Shown: positions 8,141 through 16,810, numbered from the stretch's first letter. The stretch: DNA of 64,000 nt from Verrucomicrobiaceae bacterium (GCA_027490195.1 JAIXYN010000033.1:37306-101305), one strand, 5' to 3'. Notes: generated by a model from the letters alone, not told the origin. Program-made: numbers and translations.

Positions 8141-10135
8141 TCAAGGGTTGTGTTTGACTGGAGGTGCGGTGCTGGCAGCGGGCGCTGTGCTGGTGGCGGT
8201 GCGGAAGCCGCGCGCAAGAGTAGCCTCGTTTGCGGATTCAGGAAAGCGTCGGTCGGTGAGCAGCTGGTCGTTGCTCTTCAGGCCGAAGTGTCCGCCACGC
8301 ACTACGGGCACTTTGATGTCGATGTAGTCTGGGTGTGAGGGCCATTCGCCGGACTGGGTCTCGCCCGCAGTCCATTCGCTGACATTGCCGGCCATGTCAC
8401 ACACACCGTAGGGGCTGACGTCCTGCGTGACGCGTGTGATCGGGGCCCAGAGATTGTACCCGTCTATCTTCCCACCTTTGCCTTTAGGCGAGGCATCGTA
8501 ATCATCGCCCAGATTGGCGGCCTTGCTGTTGGGCTTGTTGCCCCAGGGGTAGATCAGGCCGTGCTCACCACGGGCGGCTTTTTCCCACTCCTGCTCGGTC
8601 GGCAGGCGCTGGTTGTTCCATTTGGCAAAGGCATACGCATCCCACCAGTCCACCTGGGAGACAGGTGTATTGAGTGTGATGCTCTCGCCATTGAAGGTGC
8701 TGCCCGCTTTGGCCGCTGCATAATACTGGCCCCACTTCACCGGCTCGTGGCTGGTCTTGGTCTTGGGTTGCAGGGAGTGGTCGAAGGCTCCCGCCGCAGC
8801 GGTTTTCAAGGCTTTCAGAAATTCGGCATACTGACCGATGGTGACCTCATGCTTGCTGATCCAGAACTCCGGCAGCTTCACCTTCTCATTCTTTTGATAC
8901 TCGAAGGTGCCGGCGGGAATGTGCACCAGCTCGATAGGAAGTGCTGAAGCATTGGCGGCTTGAGGGGCATGGCTGCCGTTCATCATGGCGCCAAGACCTG
9001 CGACGACGAGGAGGATGATTACCACCATCATCCAAACCCACCATGGCTTCGTGCCGTTGACGCTCACAGGCATGGACTCCGCCTCGATTTTTCGCACGAT
9101 GCTGCGTTCACGCATGTCATCACGCACATCATCGAGGGCGTTCAGCAGCCCGTTCCAGTCGTGGTTGGCATCTGCCAGCGACTGCAGCAGTCCACGGGAT
9201 TTCCCCTCTGCGGCCACCTGTCGCATCAAGTCCAGGAAGGCCTTCACATCCGCCTGAGCATCGCGTTTTTTGGCAACCGCCGGGCGGAAGAAATTCACGA
9301 TGCTCGACTGGTGGTCGGCATCGATGTAAATGTCTCGTGGCGAAATGCTGCGGTGATGATAGCCACGCTCCGTGGCAAACTGCATCGCCTCTGCCACCCC
9401 AAACAAAACCTCCGCAAGGCGGCGTTCACTGAGCATTTCATGCGTCAGTTCGATTTCCGACAAACTGCGGCCGCGTGGCAGTTCGCGGGTGTAAAACAGC
9501 CAGCCGTTCGTTTCACCCGCTTCATACAGCGGCGCGATGCGCGGATGCATCAGCGAGGCCTTCACTCGCTCACGTTCTTTGAACTGTGCGACCACGTCCG
9601 GCTGCTTCAGATACTCTGGTTTCAGCAGCACCAGCGCCACCGGCCGTTGTACGGTGATCTGCAGCGCCCGGTAGGTTTCCGCCTCCTTTTCGATGTAGAG
9701 CCGCTCCAGCACCTGGTAGTTCCCCAGCACCGTGCCTGGCACCATCACCGGCGGTGGCTCATCGGACTCCACCGGCAGGCTCAGCAGGGCGCGTACGCCG
9801 TCCAGCAGCTTTTCCGGCGTGTACGGGGCATCTTTGAGCACGAGGCCATCGGCGATCTGATCTTCAAATCCGGTCAGGTCATAGCGCGTGCTGAACAGCA
9901 CGCGTGTTTGCGGAAAACGTGCGCGCACCCTGTCGCGCAATGAGAAACCGGTTTCCTGCGTTTCAAAAATCGCCTCGGTCACCAGGATGTCCAGCGAGTC
10001 TGCTTTCGCGACCCATGCGGCCGCGAGCGACGGGCTGGGAAAATCGACCACAGTGTAGCCAGGGAGATTGTCCCTCAGCCAAGTGGTTCGTGCGCCGCGC
10101 AGGGCGGCATTGGAATCGACAAACAAAAGAGTCAT
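8141..10135 (-). CDS. Receiver-like / pseudokinase / transmembrane / FGE-sulfatase fusion
   Basis: A 664-residue fusion. Residues 1-118 look like a two-component receiver (LLFVDSNAALRG...), but the phospho-acceptor Asp position reads TEAIF. Residues about 138-345 have a Ser/Thr kinase outline with all key residues replaced: the beta-3 Lys site reads VALVLL, the HRD loop reads HHRSISPRDIYID (259-271), and the DFG site reads NFF. A single membrane segment lies at about 366-386. Residues 400-650 form a formylglycine-generating/SUMF1-type domain (IPAGTFEY, NQRLPTEQEWEKAARG, GNVSEWT, RGFR) facing the periplasm. It is likely a catalytically dead signalling scaffold coupled to an extracytoplasmic domain. 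It lies 19 bases after its upstream neighbour in the operon. Confidence 0.85.
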   Translation of the reverse strand: MTLLFVDSNAALRGARTTWLRDNLPGYTVVDFPSPSLAAAWVAKADSLDILVTEAIFETQETGFSLRDRVRARFPQTRVLFSTRYDLTGFEDQIADGLVLKDAPYTPEKLLDGVRALLSLPVESDEPPPVMVPGTVLGNYQVLERLYIEKEAETYRALQITVQRPVALVLLKPEYLKQPDVVAQFKERERVKASLMHPRIAPLYEAGETNGWLFYTRELPRGRSLSEIELTHEMLSERRLAEVLFGVAEAMQFATERGYHHRSISPRDIYIDADHQSSIVNFFRPAVAKKRDAQADVKAFLDLMRQVAAEGKSRGLLQSLADANHDWNGLLNALDDVRDDMRERSIVRKIEAESMPVSVNGTKPWWVWMMVVIILLVVAGLGAMMNGSHAPQAANASALPIELVHIPAGTFEYQKNEKVKLPEFWISKHEVTIGQYAEFLKALKTAAAGAFDHSLQPKTKTSHEPVKWGQYYAAAKAGSTFNGESITLNTPVSQVDWWDAYAFAKWNNQRLPTEQEWEKAARGEHGLIYPWGNKPNSKAANLGDDYDASPKGKGGKIDGYNLWAPITRVTQDVSPYGVCDMAGNVSEWTAGETQSGEWPSHPDYIDIKVPVVRGGHFGLKSNDQLLTDRRFPESANEATLARGFRTATSTAPAASTAPPVKHNP

Positions 10136-10154
10136 GCAGGCATGTCAGTGGCGA

Positions 10155-11474
10155 TCATCTTCCCATCGGCGGGAGCAATGGATTCATACCCCCAGGAGCA
10201 GCGCCGGGTGTGGATCCGAACTCCAGGAGATCGCGGGGCTCGGCAGCCACATCCTGGAGTTTGTTGTTGTAGTAGAGCCGGAGCATGTACCCGTAATACG
10301 AACGGCGTCCATGCTGCTGGATTTCGGCGGCGGAAAGGGCAGGCAGGTGATACACGACATCCAGCACTTCCTCACCGGTGCCGTTCCAGTCCACCGGGGC
10401 GGACTGCCAGGACTCAACCGGTTCAGGTGCGATGGTCAGCGCCACTTTTTCGTTGTTCACACGGTCAAAAAAGAACACCTCAAGGTTCAACTCTTGCGAG
10501 TTGATGGGACGGTTGCCCGCACGGGAAATGGGAACACGCAGTACGTAGCGTTCGCCAGTGTTGACCGAGAAATCACGGACGGCATGGCAGGCACCCAGTC
10601 GCAGAAACTTCTCGCCATCAGAGCCAGAAGCCGCCGATGCGGGTGCAGCCACCGCCGCTGAGCCCGAGCCCAGCCGCCGCGAAGCGAGTTCAAAGTAACT
10701 TCCCGCCTTCGTGGCTCCGAGAAGCTGAATGCGCCGCCAGGCGTCCGTGGCCTTGGCAGTGATCCCCATCTGTTCGTAGGTCTGCGCCATTTCGGCAATG
10801 ATCGCTGGATGATCAGGGGTCAGCTCGTCCGCCTTCCGCAGCAGTTCCAAAGTTCCCTGCATGTCGCTTAGGCCGCGGAGTTCCTGGGCCGCTGAGACAA
10901 CATAATTCACATCCCGCAGCAGTGCTGTGGCCGCATCGGGTTTGGTGGTGGGTCCGGTCGGTGCAGTCGTTGCAAACCCAGCAGCAGTCAGGCCTGGTGC
11001 TGAGGGAGGTGTGAAAGACTGAGAAGCCGCAGGCATCGGAGCGGCAGTGGCCGCAGTGGCCGCTGGCACGAGCGGTGCAACGGCGGCAGGCGGAGCTGGG
11101 GGAACATACGCAGGCGCAGGCATTGGCGCCGCAGATCCCTGCTTGCTGAATGAACCAATGGGAGGCGGAGCATTCGAAACGGGTGCCGCAGCAGACGGCA
11201 TCGGCATGGACGAACCCGGCAGTGGCATGGACGAACCCGGCAGTGGCGGGGCGTTGGCACTCGGTGGCGTGGAGATCTGGCCGATCTCCGGCACCACACT
11301 TGGCACCGCCGCCATGGTGGGCCTGCTTCCCTCTGTAGAGGTGGGGGTGGGGGGGGCACTGAGCAGTTTCAAGGCAAGGCCCATCTGCACCACCGCCAGC
11401 ACGCATAGCGTTCCCATGGCGATCATTGAGGCACGATCACGTTCGGAGGCAAGAATGGTGGATGGAGGAGTCAC
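10155..11474 (-). CDS. Membrane-anchored proline/alanine-rich protein with TPR-like region
   Basis: About 439 residues if the GTG at 11474 is used (ATG 11426 and TTG 11546 are alternatives). One N-terminal membrane anchor (MGTLCVLAVVQMGLALKLL) is followed by about 150 residues of low-complexity Pro/Ala/Ser linker. Then comes a TPR-like helical stretch (LELLRKADELTPDHPAIIAEMAQTYEQMG) and a beta-rich C-terminal domain of about 150 residues with many Tyr and Trp. No enzyme motif was seen. It is probably an envelope scaffold. As the first gene of the four-gene operon with the pseudokinase/FGE protein, it may be its partner. The linker contains a 21-base tandem duplication. Confidence 0.75.
   Translation of the reverse strand: MTPPSTILASERDRASMIAMGTLCVLAVVQMGLALKLLSAPPTPTSTEGSRPTMAAVPSVVPEIGQISTPPSANAPPLPGSSMPLPGSSMPMPSAAAPVSNAPPPIGSFSKQGSAAPMPAPAYVPPAPPAAVAPLVPAATAATAAPMPAASQSFTPPSAPGLTAAGFATTAPTGPTTKPDAATALLRDVNYVVSAAQELRGLSDMQGTLELLRKADELTPDHPAIIAEMAQTYEQMGITAKATDAWRRIQLLGATKAGSYFELASRRLGSGSAAVAAPASAASGSDGEKFLRLGACHAVRDFSVNTGERYVLRVPISRAGNRPINSQELNLEVFFFDRVNNEKVALTIAPEPVESWQSAPVDWNGTGEEVLDVVYHLPALSAAEIQQHGRRSYYGYMLRLYYNNKLQDVAAEPRDLLEFGSTPGAAPGGMNPLLPPMGR
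11206..11247. repeat. 21-bp tandem duplication in linker-coding sequence
   Basis: Two adjacent identical 21-base units (ATGGACGAACCCGGCAGTGG plus one C) encode a repeated seven-residue segment (LPGSSMP-like) in the proline-rich linker of the gene at 10155-11474. This is a simple in-frame expansion, probably from replication slippage. Confidence 0.9.
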
Positions 11475-11523
11475 AAGTTGCTGAAAAAGACACCCATGGT
11501 ACGATTTAGGCCTTCTAGTGTCA

Positions 11524-12789
11524 ATGCTACAGGGTTCTTCGTTCAAAATGCCGGAAGGTCACTCCCTGCCGCTGTTTTCTCATGCCATTGAAACGTCACC
11601 GCACTACCGGCCGTGTGCATTTTCCTTCACTCCCGCCGAAATCGCGGCACAACTGTGCCATCGAGAGGGCTTGGTTTGGATGGATTCCTCCCTCACCACG
11701 CCTGGGGCCGTCTCCGTGCTCACCGCCGAGCCCGTCGCCGTCTTGCGGGGTCACATCGACCAGGACTGGGAAAAAGTACGCACCGCCCTGCGCATTCCCC
11801 GCGCCTCGGCGGGCGGTTTGTACGGCTGGGTCGGCTACGACGGTTATTTCACCTTCGGCATCTACCCCCACGGCCTTGTTTATCATCATGACACGGCCAA
11901 GTGGTTCGAATTCGGCGATTTCAAATGGCAGCCCTCCGCCCATAAACCCGCCACCGCCCCGCGCCTCCAGTTCACTCCGGGCGTCAGCAGCGCCGATTTC
12001 ATCCGCATGGTCCAGCGTGCGCAGGACTACATCACCGCCGGAGACATCTACCAAGTCAACCTCTCCTACCCCTGGCAGGCCCCCTGGCCGCAGGACGCTG
12101 ATGCCCTCGCCCTCTATTTAAAACTCCGCGCCGTCTCCCCCGCGCCGCACGCCGCCTTCATGCAGCTCGCCGGCACCACCGTCCTGTCCGCCTCCCCCGA
12201 GCTCTTCCTCCGCATGCAGGGCTCACGCATCGCCACACGGCCCATCAAAGGCACTCGCCCCCGCTTCGCCGATGATCCCGCCCGCGACGCCGCCGCCGTG
12301 CGCGAGCTCACCACTTCCCCCAAAGAACGCGCCGAGCTGCTCATGATCACCGACCTCGAACGCAACGACCTCGGCCAGGTCTGCGAATTCGGCAGCGTCG
12401 CCGTGCCGGAACTCTGGCGCGTCGAAAGCTTCGCCCAGGTGTTTCACCTCGTCTCAACCGTCACCGGCACCCTCCGGCCCCATGTCGATCACGTCGATGC
12501 CTTCCGCGCCTGCTTCCCCGGCGGCAGCATCACCGGCGCCCCCAAAAAACGCGCCAGCGAAATCATCACCGAACTCGAACCCCACCCCCGCGGCCTCTAC
12601 ACCGGCGCCATCGGCTGGTTCGGCTTCGACGGCCGCAGCCAGTGGAACATCGCCATCCGCACCGCCGTGCAACAAGGAGACCATATCACCTTCCACGTCG
12701 GCTCCGGCATCGTCGCCGACTCCATCCCCCAGCACGAGTACGAAGAGACCCTGCACAAAGCAGCGGGGATCCTAGCGGCGGCCGGTTAG
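11524..12789 (+). CDS. pabB: Aminodeoxychorismate synthase component I
   Basis: Chorismate-utilising enzyme that, with a glutamine amidotransferase (PabA, not in the window), makes 4-amino-4-deoxychorismate for folate synthesis. About 421 residues. The C-terminal chorismate-binding half has ITAGDIYQVNLSYP, PIKGTRPR (the family Lys), ELLMITDLERNDLGQV, FAQVFHLVSTVTG and CFPGGSITGAPKKRA, all hallmark motifs. The PIKGT signature favours PabB over anthranilate synthase TrpE. The start is uncertain: GTG 11518, ATG 11524 and ATG 11548 are all in frame, without a strong ribosome-binding site. It is divergent from the operon at 10155-11474, with almost no spacing. Confidence 0.92.
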   Translation: MLQGSSFKMPEGHSLPLFSHAIETSPHYRPCAFSFTPAEIAAQLCHREGLVWMDSSLTTPGAVSVLTAEPVAVLRGHIDQDWEKVRTALRIPRASAGGLYGWVGYDGYFTFGIYPHGLVYHHDTAKWFEFGDFKWQPSAHKPATAPRLQFTPGVSSADFIRMVQRAQDYITAGDIYQVNLSYPWQAPWPQDADALALYLKLRAVSPAPHAAFMQLAGTTVLSASPELFLRMQGSRIATRPIKGTRPRFADDPARDAAAVRELTTSPKERAELLMITDLERNDLGQVCEFGSVAVPELWRVESFAQVFHLVSTVTGTLRPHVDHVDAFRACFPGGSITGAPKKRASEIITELEPHPRGLYTGAIGWFGFDGRSQWNIAIRTAVQQGDHITFHVGSGIVADSIPQHEYEETLHKAAGILAAAG

Positions 12790-13295
12790 CACGGCCTTGT
12801 ACGCACCAGCGTTTTGGAGTGCGGCCGCGCAGATGCAAGGCGCATGCCTGCATCGGAGCTACCGCTTTCGCAGGGTAAAGAGCATGCTTCAGCCTCAGCC
12901 TGTCGTACGCCCAGCCAAAAAGAACGAAACACCACCCAACCAAGTCCTAATCACGCCTGCCCTCGAATAAGCTCTCCTCAAAGTTCCTTCCGTCCTTTCT
13001 GTCCTTCAGACGCCACTCAATACTGTGATAGGCCCTTTCATTCGCAAAGCCCTGATGCAGCTATGCCTCCCGCGCTCTGCGAAAATGAGCCCAGTACCTG
13101 GACAGTTCGGTGCTGGTAGCTTCGCTCATTTCAAATGATCCTGCCCATGCTAGCTAGCACCTTATCTGAGTTGTCCTTCGAGGTTCCTTTTGGTGCTTTG
13201 AACAAGAATATGAGGCGTATGCGCGTCATAGTTAACAAGGATGTTGCCTATGACGCCTATTTGCGTCAAACAGCTCCCACGAAGGCTGGGGGCCG
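12790..13295. other. ~500-bp gap with no convincing gene
   Basis: Between pabB and the variable region. Short open frames at 13135-13365 (+) and 13162-13374 (-) have no recognisable start, domain or codon bias, and I do not call them. The segment has unusual local composition, contains a strong hairpin (13223-13256) and marks the left edge of the orphan-gene region. Confidence 0.6.
13223..13256. repeat. Perfect 9-bp inverted repeat (hairpin)
   Basis: GCGTCATAG at 13223-13231 and its exact reverse complement CTATGACGC at 13248-13256. The 16-base interior includes a further AACA/TGTT pairing. It lies just upstream of the first orphan gene of the variable region. It could be a recombination site, an operator or a folded leader; there is no T-run typical of a terminator. 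Confidence 0.7.
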
Positions 13296-13688
13296 TTGGT
13301 ATTCGACAAATCTGTTCCCCATAATACCGTTGACGCACTCGACAAAATCGTTTCTCATCAAGTAATTCGGCCAACCAACGCGATCTCCAGCGCCATACAG
13401 AATGATCCTGGGTCGAAGCTCGCTTCGGTCTTTGCGCTCCTCGGACTGATCGTTTTGGCGCTCTTGCTGCTATGCATCGGTGCAGAGGTCATAAGTATCA
13501 TTGATGAGCTTATTAGCAGCCGTCTCATGGCCATCGACCGAGACCCGACCGGAGGTGTTGATGCTTGGAAGCTCCATCGCTATTGGGAGATTCTGCCGTC
13601 ATGGTCGATACCTATTTTGATATGGCTTTTCCTTTTCTTAATTGTGCTTTGGCGCGCGTGGAGAAGGCTGGTTCACATCTTGTCGTAG
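13296..13688 (+). CDS. Small two-helix membrane protein, unknown
   Basis: About 130 residues with two strong membrane segments: roughly residues 43-65 (ASVFALLGLIVLALLLLCIG) and 103-122 (SIPILIWLFLFLIVLWRAW). Between them is a polar loop of about 35 residues. The only upstream start is a TTG at 13296, so the true N-terminus may differ or have been lost. It was not matched to a family. It is followed within 40 bases by an attC-like repeat, the layout expected of an integron gene cassette. Confidence 0.5.
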   Translation: MVFDKSVPHNTVDALDKIVSHQVIRPTNAISSAIQNDPGSKLASVFALLGLIVLALLLLCIGAEVISIIDELISSRLMAIDRDPTGGVDAWKLHRYWEILPSWSIPILIWLFLFLIVLWRAWRRLVHILS

Positions 13689-13723
13689 CCGACCATGCAG
13701 ATGCAAATCAAGGAACACCAATT

Positions 13724-13816
13724 GCCGAAAAGACGGATGCAGGCAACGTCTCGTATGGCATCTGTCATGTCATCGACGCTTCCCGCTCGCCGTCGCCTGA
13801 GCCGAAGCGCCCTACC
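13724..13816. repeat. 93-bp attC-like repeat, copy 1 (degenerate)
   Basis: Aligns base for base with 15540-15633 at roughly three-quarters identity, including the shared core CTCGTATGGCATCTG and the later CGCCGTCGCCTG. It begins with GCCGAA, like copy 2. The right-hand inverted arm present in copy 2 is not conserved. It lies directly before the GTG-started gene at 13829. Both copies would also encode a similar short peptide (SYGI..V.DAS), so a shared coding origin cannot be excluded. Confidence 0.6.
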
Positions 13817-13828
13817 TCAACGCGTCAC

Positions 13829-14200
13829 GTGAAAACTATCAAAGAACTATTTCAGGGGCATTGTGGTGCTAGACTCGATAAGTTTATGGAGGCCATTTAC
13901 TTAAATCCCCAAGGCAAGGTAGAATTGAAGTTCTGGCAGGAGCGATTAGTGAACTCTTTTCTTCAGCAGCACCCTGAGTTGGGGTTGGATTCGCAGGGGA
14001 TCATGGAGCTGATACGCGATGGAAGCGAGATGATATATAGGTGCCCAGTTGAGGATTGTTGGGGTGATGTTGCCTGCTTGGACCGCAGGACCGATGAGTG
14101 GGGGTGTGGAGAGTGCGGGACAGGTTGGCACCCCAAGTCCGCCTTGATGGATGCTATTGAAGAAGCTGAGCTCCGAGGTGATGCCGTAGAGGATGACTAA
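13829..14200 (+). CDS. Small zinc-ribbon protein, unknown
   Basis: A 123-residue protein from GTG 13829, chosen because the longer open frame (from 13565) runs through the repeat at 13724-13816. The N-terminal 75 residues are helical (KTIKELFQGHCGARLDKFM...). The C-terminal part has CPVEDCWGDVACLD then WGCGECGTGW, which supplies the C-x4-C and C-x2-C pairs of a zinc ribbon, and an acidic tail. It could be an immunity or regulatory protein. It is an orphan gene on the plus strand like its neighbours, with no promoter evident. Confidence 0.6.
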   Translation: MKTIKELFQGHCGARLDKFMEAIYLNPQGKVELKFWQERLVNSFLQQHPELGLDSQGIMELIRDGSEMIYRCPVEDCWGDVACLDRRTDEWGCGECGTGWHPKSALMDAIEEAELRGDAVEDD

Positions 14201-14353
14201 CCCAAGGGCGAACAAAGCGTGGTTGGCCCCCCCGCTCTCTTTTCCGATTTCTATGCTCACTTTAACCCGAAAATCCTTTGTGTCGTCAAACCGCTGGCTC
14301 GGCGGGGTTGCCTACACTTAATCGTCCGGCCAAGAAACGAAGCCATTCGCGAA

Positions 14354-15526
14354 ATGAGAAAGACGACACGCCTTGCGTTACCGCTAATTTTTATCGGAGC
14401 CATCATCCTTGTCGCGAGGCACCACTCGAGCGCTGCCCCACCCAATGGCTGGTGGCCCGATGTGCTTGGTGGATACTACCTCTTCACGGGTCTGTTTCTT
14501 TGGAGTCATCCATCTACGTTGAGTCAGCGGCTCGCAATCTTGGCATGGGCACCATTGGTATTTGGGCGGCCATTTGGGGCCATCAGAGCCATGAAGACTC
14601 TCCAGTTGGCCGACCCCAATTACCTACCTCCGAGACCTACCGCCCCGCCTCGGGAAGCAGAAAATCAAGAAGGGCGATTCAGATTGATATGCCAAGCGCT
14701 CAAAGGAGCCTTTGGCGTAGACTTTACGATCTGTTCGCGAGAGAGTTCATTCAGAAAGGACCACGCCATCCCTCCTGGTCATGTTCTTGATCTTCTCGAC
14801 GACTTGAACCGGGACTATTGTTTTCTGATTTCCGCCGCCGACGGCGACCGAGTGGACTCGCTAAAGGACCTGCTCGATTTATTGGAATTGAGACATCCCT
14901 ATCAATCCGAAGCCTTCGGCCAACTTCCACGCAACAGTAATATGCCTGCAATCGATTTGCGACATTTCGACGAAGCTAATCCGCTGTTAGCGCTACAAGA
15001 CGATGATGCTAGATTGGCTGCGCACATCATCCACCGAAGGGTGTCTCACCTTTTACGAACTTCTTCATGGGCGTCCGAATGGCTTTCAGCTCACACTCAG
15101 ACACTCGACATGGTCGATGATGCCTGGGAAGCTGCATACAAGGCGCACGGGGCGCTAGACATCGAGACCCGTCAGTCGCTGTGCAATAAGTTAAATGAGG
15201 AGTGTCCAGATATGAACGACAATGCCCGGCTCTATGGAGAGGGCGGCTTTGCTGTGATGTATGCCATTGTGTGCATAAAAGAATGTCTTGAGCTAGGAAG
15301 TGGTTTGCGGAGTAATGCGCCTGTAGCGATTTGGTCATGTTTGGAGCAGTTGCCATCTCTCGGCTCCGCCGCCATTGACAGTGATTGTGTCCTCGACACA
15401 GCAACAGCACTTGGTGAACTTGAGTGGGTTTTTCATTTGGTTGACCAGATCAAGGCTCGCAAAACACTTCCTGATATCTGGGCGGAGATACTTCCAATGT
15501 TGAAGTCATGGCCACCGGAGACCTGA
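14354..15526 (+). CDS. Membrane-anchored protein with DUF1266-like or unknown C-terminal region
   Basis: A 390-residue protein from ATG 14354; an open extension upstream to 14219 reads through unrelated-looking DNA and is rejected. Two N-terminal membrane segments (LALPLIFIGAIILVA and GGYYLFTGLFLWS) are followed by a cytoplasmic region of about 300 residues, rich in Leu, Asp and Trp, without a motif I can name. Codon use and composition are less GC-rich than the metabolic genes around. It is bracketed by attC-like DNA at 15540-15633 and by the weakly similar 14208-14317 stretch. Confidence 0.65.
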   Translation: MRKTTRLALPLIFIGAIILVARHHSSAAPPNGWWPDVLGGYYLFTGLFLWSHPSTLSQRLAILAWAPLVFGRPFGAIRAMKTLQLADPNYLPPRPTAPPREAENQEGRFRLICQALKGAFGVDFTICSRESSFRKDHAIPPGHVLDLLDDLNRDYCFLISAADGDRVDSLKDLLDLLELRHPYQSEAFGQLPRNSNMPAIDLRHFDEANPLLALQDDDARLAAHIIHRRVSHLLRTSSWASEWLSAHTQTLDMVDDAWEAAYKAHGALDIETRQSLCNKLNEECPDMNDNARLYGEGGFAVMYAIVCIKECLELGSGLRSNAPVAIWSCLEQLPSLGSAAIDSDCVLDTATALGELEWVFHLVDQIKARKTLPDIWAEILPMLKSWPPET

Positions 15527-15539
15527 AGATAAACAAGTG

Positions 15540-15633
15540 GCCGAACAAAAACGGGTACAGACAACGGCTCGTATGGCATCTGGCGTGTCTTCGACGCGTC
15601 ACTCACGCCGTCGCCTGTTCCGAGTCGTTAGAC
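15540..15633. repeat. 94-bp attC-like repeat, copy 2
   Basis: Starts GCCGAAC and ends GTTAGAC (15627-15633), matching the GTTRRRY right core consensus of integron attC sites. Internal arms GGGTACAG/CTGTTCCG and AACGGCTCG (15563-15571)/CGAGTCGTT (15621-15629) allow an imperfect cruciform. The next gene starts 13 bases after the right core, as is usual for cassettes. Copy 1 lies at 13724-13816. No integrase gene lies in the window. Confidence 0.55.
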
Positions 15634-15646
15634 CACGAAAAACTAC

Positions 15647-16006
15647 ATGATCGCTTATCAAGTTAATCTCAATGGAAAGCCGGTTGCGACCGCTGGTCTC
15701 TCACATGGGGTGATTTCTGCCATTGCGAACTGGGTCTTCATTCCCAGTGATGTTGCGGTTGATCCCGCAACAGACTGGGGTGCTTCGTTTTCTCTCGCTG
15801 GACTTGACCACACGACCAGCAAACATCTCCAATGGTTTTGCGCCAATCTCAGAGTTGGAGATGAAATCACTTTACGGCTTGTTGATGTTGATGCGGTTGA
15901 TCCCCCGACAGAACCCTTGATCAACAAATCCAAGGAAGAGATAAAGCGCATTTTGGATGAAGAATATCAACAATCGCAATGGGCCGAATACGGCACCTCT
16001 GCGTGA
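15647..16006 (+). CDS. Orphan cytoplasmic protein, unknown
   Basis: A 119-residue protein from ATG 15647. It is a compact predicted alpha/beta fold with a conserved-looking N-terminal strand (MIAYQVNLNGKPVATAG) and an acidic, glutamine-rich C-terminus. It resembles small cassette-encoded proteins of the kind annotated hypothetical in many integrons, but no family was recognised. It follows directly after attC-like copy 2. The next gene is an antitoxin 85 bases downstream. Confidence 0.6.
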   Translation: MIAYQVNLNGKPVATAGLSHGVISAIANWVFIPSDVAVDPATDWGASFSLAGLDHTTSKHLQWFCANLRVGDEITLRLVDVDAVDPPTEPLINKSKEEIKRILDEEYQQSQWAEYGTSA

Positions 16007-16091
16007 CGCATCTTAGACTCTGTTCATGGAGGCAGGCTGAGGCAATAGGCCGCGCTTGCGATTCGGCATTTTCAGTGGCAAACTCGGTCTC

Positions 16092-16361
16092 ATGACCGCA
16101 ACGCTGACCATCGATGAAGCCGGGCAGATTAATCTGCCGGAATCCTTGCGACATCTCTTTGGTGCAGAGCCTGGTGTTCGTATTCGGGCAGAGGTTACCA
16201 AGGATCGTATTGAGATCGTGAAAGACGAGTTGCCTGAAGTAACCTCAGGAGAGTACGAGAATGGAGTTCTTGTGGTTCCTAGGCTCGGCATCAAAATGGA
16301 TGCCGCCGCCGCAGTGAGGGCGGAACGTGATGAACTGGCCTTTCGCGCAGCAAGGCGATGA
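16092..16361 (+). CDS. AbrB/MazE-like antitoxin
   Basis: An 89-residue protein, start at ATG 16092. The N-terminal 45 residues (TLTIDEAGQINLPESLRHLFGAEPGVRIRAEV) show the swapped-hairpin SpoVT/AbrB DNA-binding pattern: a beta strand, the turn G-x-(I/V)-x-(L/I)-P, a helix, then G-x-x-(V/I). The C-terminal tail would wrap the toxin. Its stop overlaps the toxin start (ATGA), giving the classic antitoxin-first, translationally coupled order. It presumably represses its own promoter upstream. Confidence 0.88.
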   Translation: MTATLTIDEAGQINLPESLRHLFGAEPGVRIRAEVTKDRIEIVKDELPEVTSGEYENGVLVVPRLGIKMDAAAAVRAERDELAFRAARR

Positions 16362-16777
16362 GCGTCCTGCTTGACAGTTCAGTGCTCGTCGCAGCTCTCA
16401 TGCGTGATGAAGACCGGCACGCAGAGTGCTTGGACATATTATTGCATGGCGATTGTGTCATCTATGCACATGCGCTGATGGAAACTTTTACCACACTGAC
16501 CGGCGGCAGGCTTGGCAGACGAGTTAACGCTGATTTTGCGGCACAACTTCTGAACCTGACCATTAGACCAAGGGTCCATTTCATTGAACTCCATGCAGAT
16601 GAACTCTTGGAAGCGCTCCAGCAAGCAAGACAGCACGGCGTGCGTGGTGGAGCTGTGTATGACTACGCTCACCTTGTGGCAGCCAGGAAATATGGGGCAG
16701 CAGTCATCTACACGCTTAACCTCACCGACTTTCAAGCCCTCCGCCGCCAGGGCGATCCTGAGATCCGGCGTCCTTGA
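16358..16777 (+). CDS. vapC: PIN-domain ribonuclease toxin (VapC family)
   Basis: A 139-residue PIN-domain toxin. The acidic metal-binding set is visible: Asp6 in LLDSSVLVAAL, Glu near 42 (HALMETFTTLTG), Asp near 101 (GGAVYDYAHLVAARK), and the terminal LNLTDF motif. VapC toxins cleave tRNA or rRNA and are neutralised by the cognate antitoxin, here the AbrB-like protein encoded immediately upstream with a 4-base overlap. It lies at the right edge of the variable region; toxin-antitoxin pairs are common stabilisers there. Confidence 0.92.
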   Translation: MSVLLDSSVLVAALMRDEDRHAECLDILLHGDCVIYAHALMETFTTLTGGRLGRRVNADFAAQLLNLTIRPRVHFIELHADELLEALQQARQHGVRGGAVYDYAHLVAARKYGAAVIYTLNLTDFQALRRQGDPEIRRP

Positions 16778-16810
16778 TGTCCCACATCCGTTGCCCTGAG
16801 CCAGCGAAAC

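Noticed and set aside
13135..13374. Two small overlapping frames, one on each strand
   Set aside because: No recognisable domain, start signal or codon bias; one contains the hairpin at 13223-13256.
14219..14353. Upstream extension of the membrane protein gene starting at GTG 14219
   Set aside because: The extension is unlike a protein N-terminus and the ATG at 14354 leads directly into the membrane helix.
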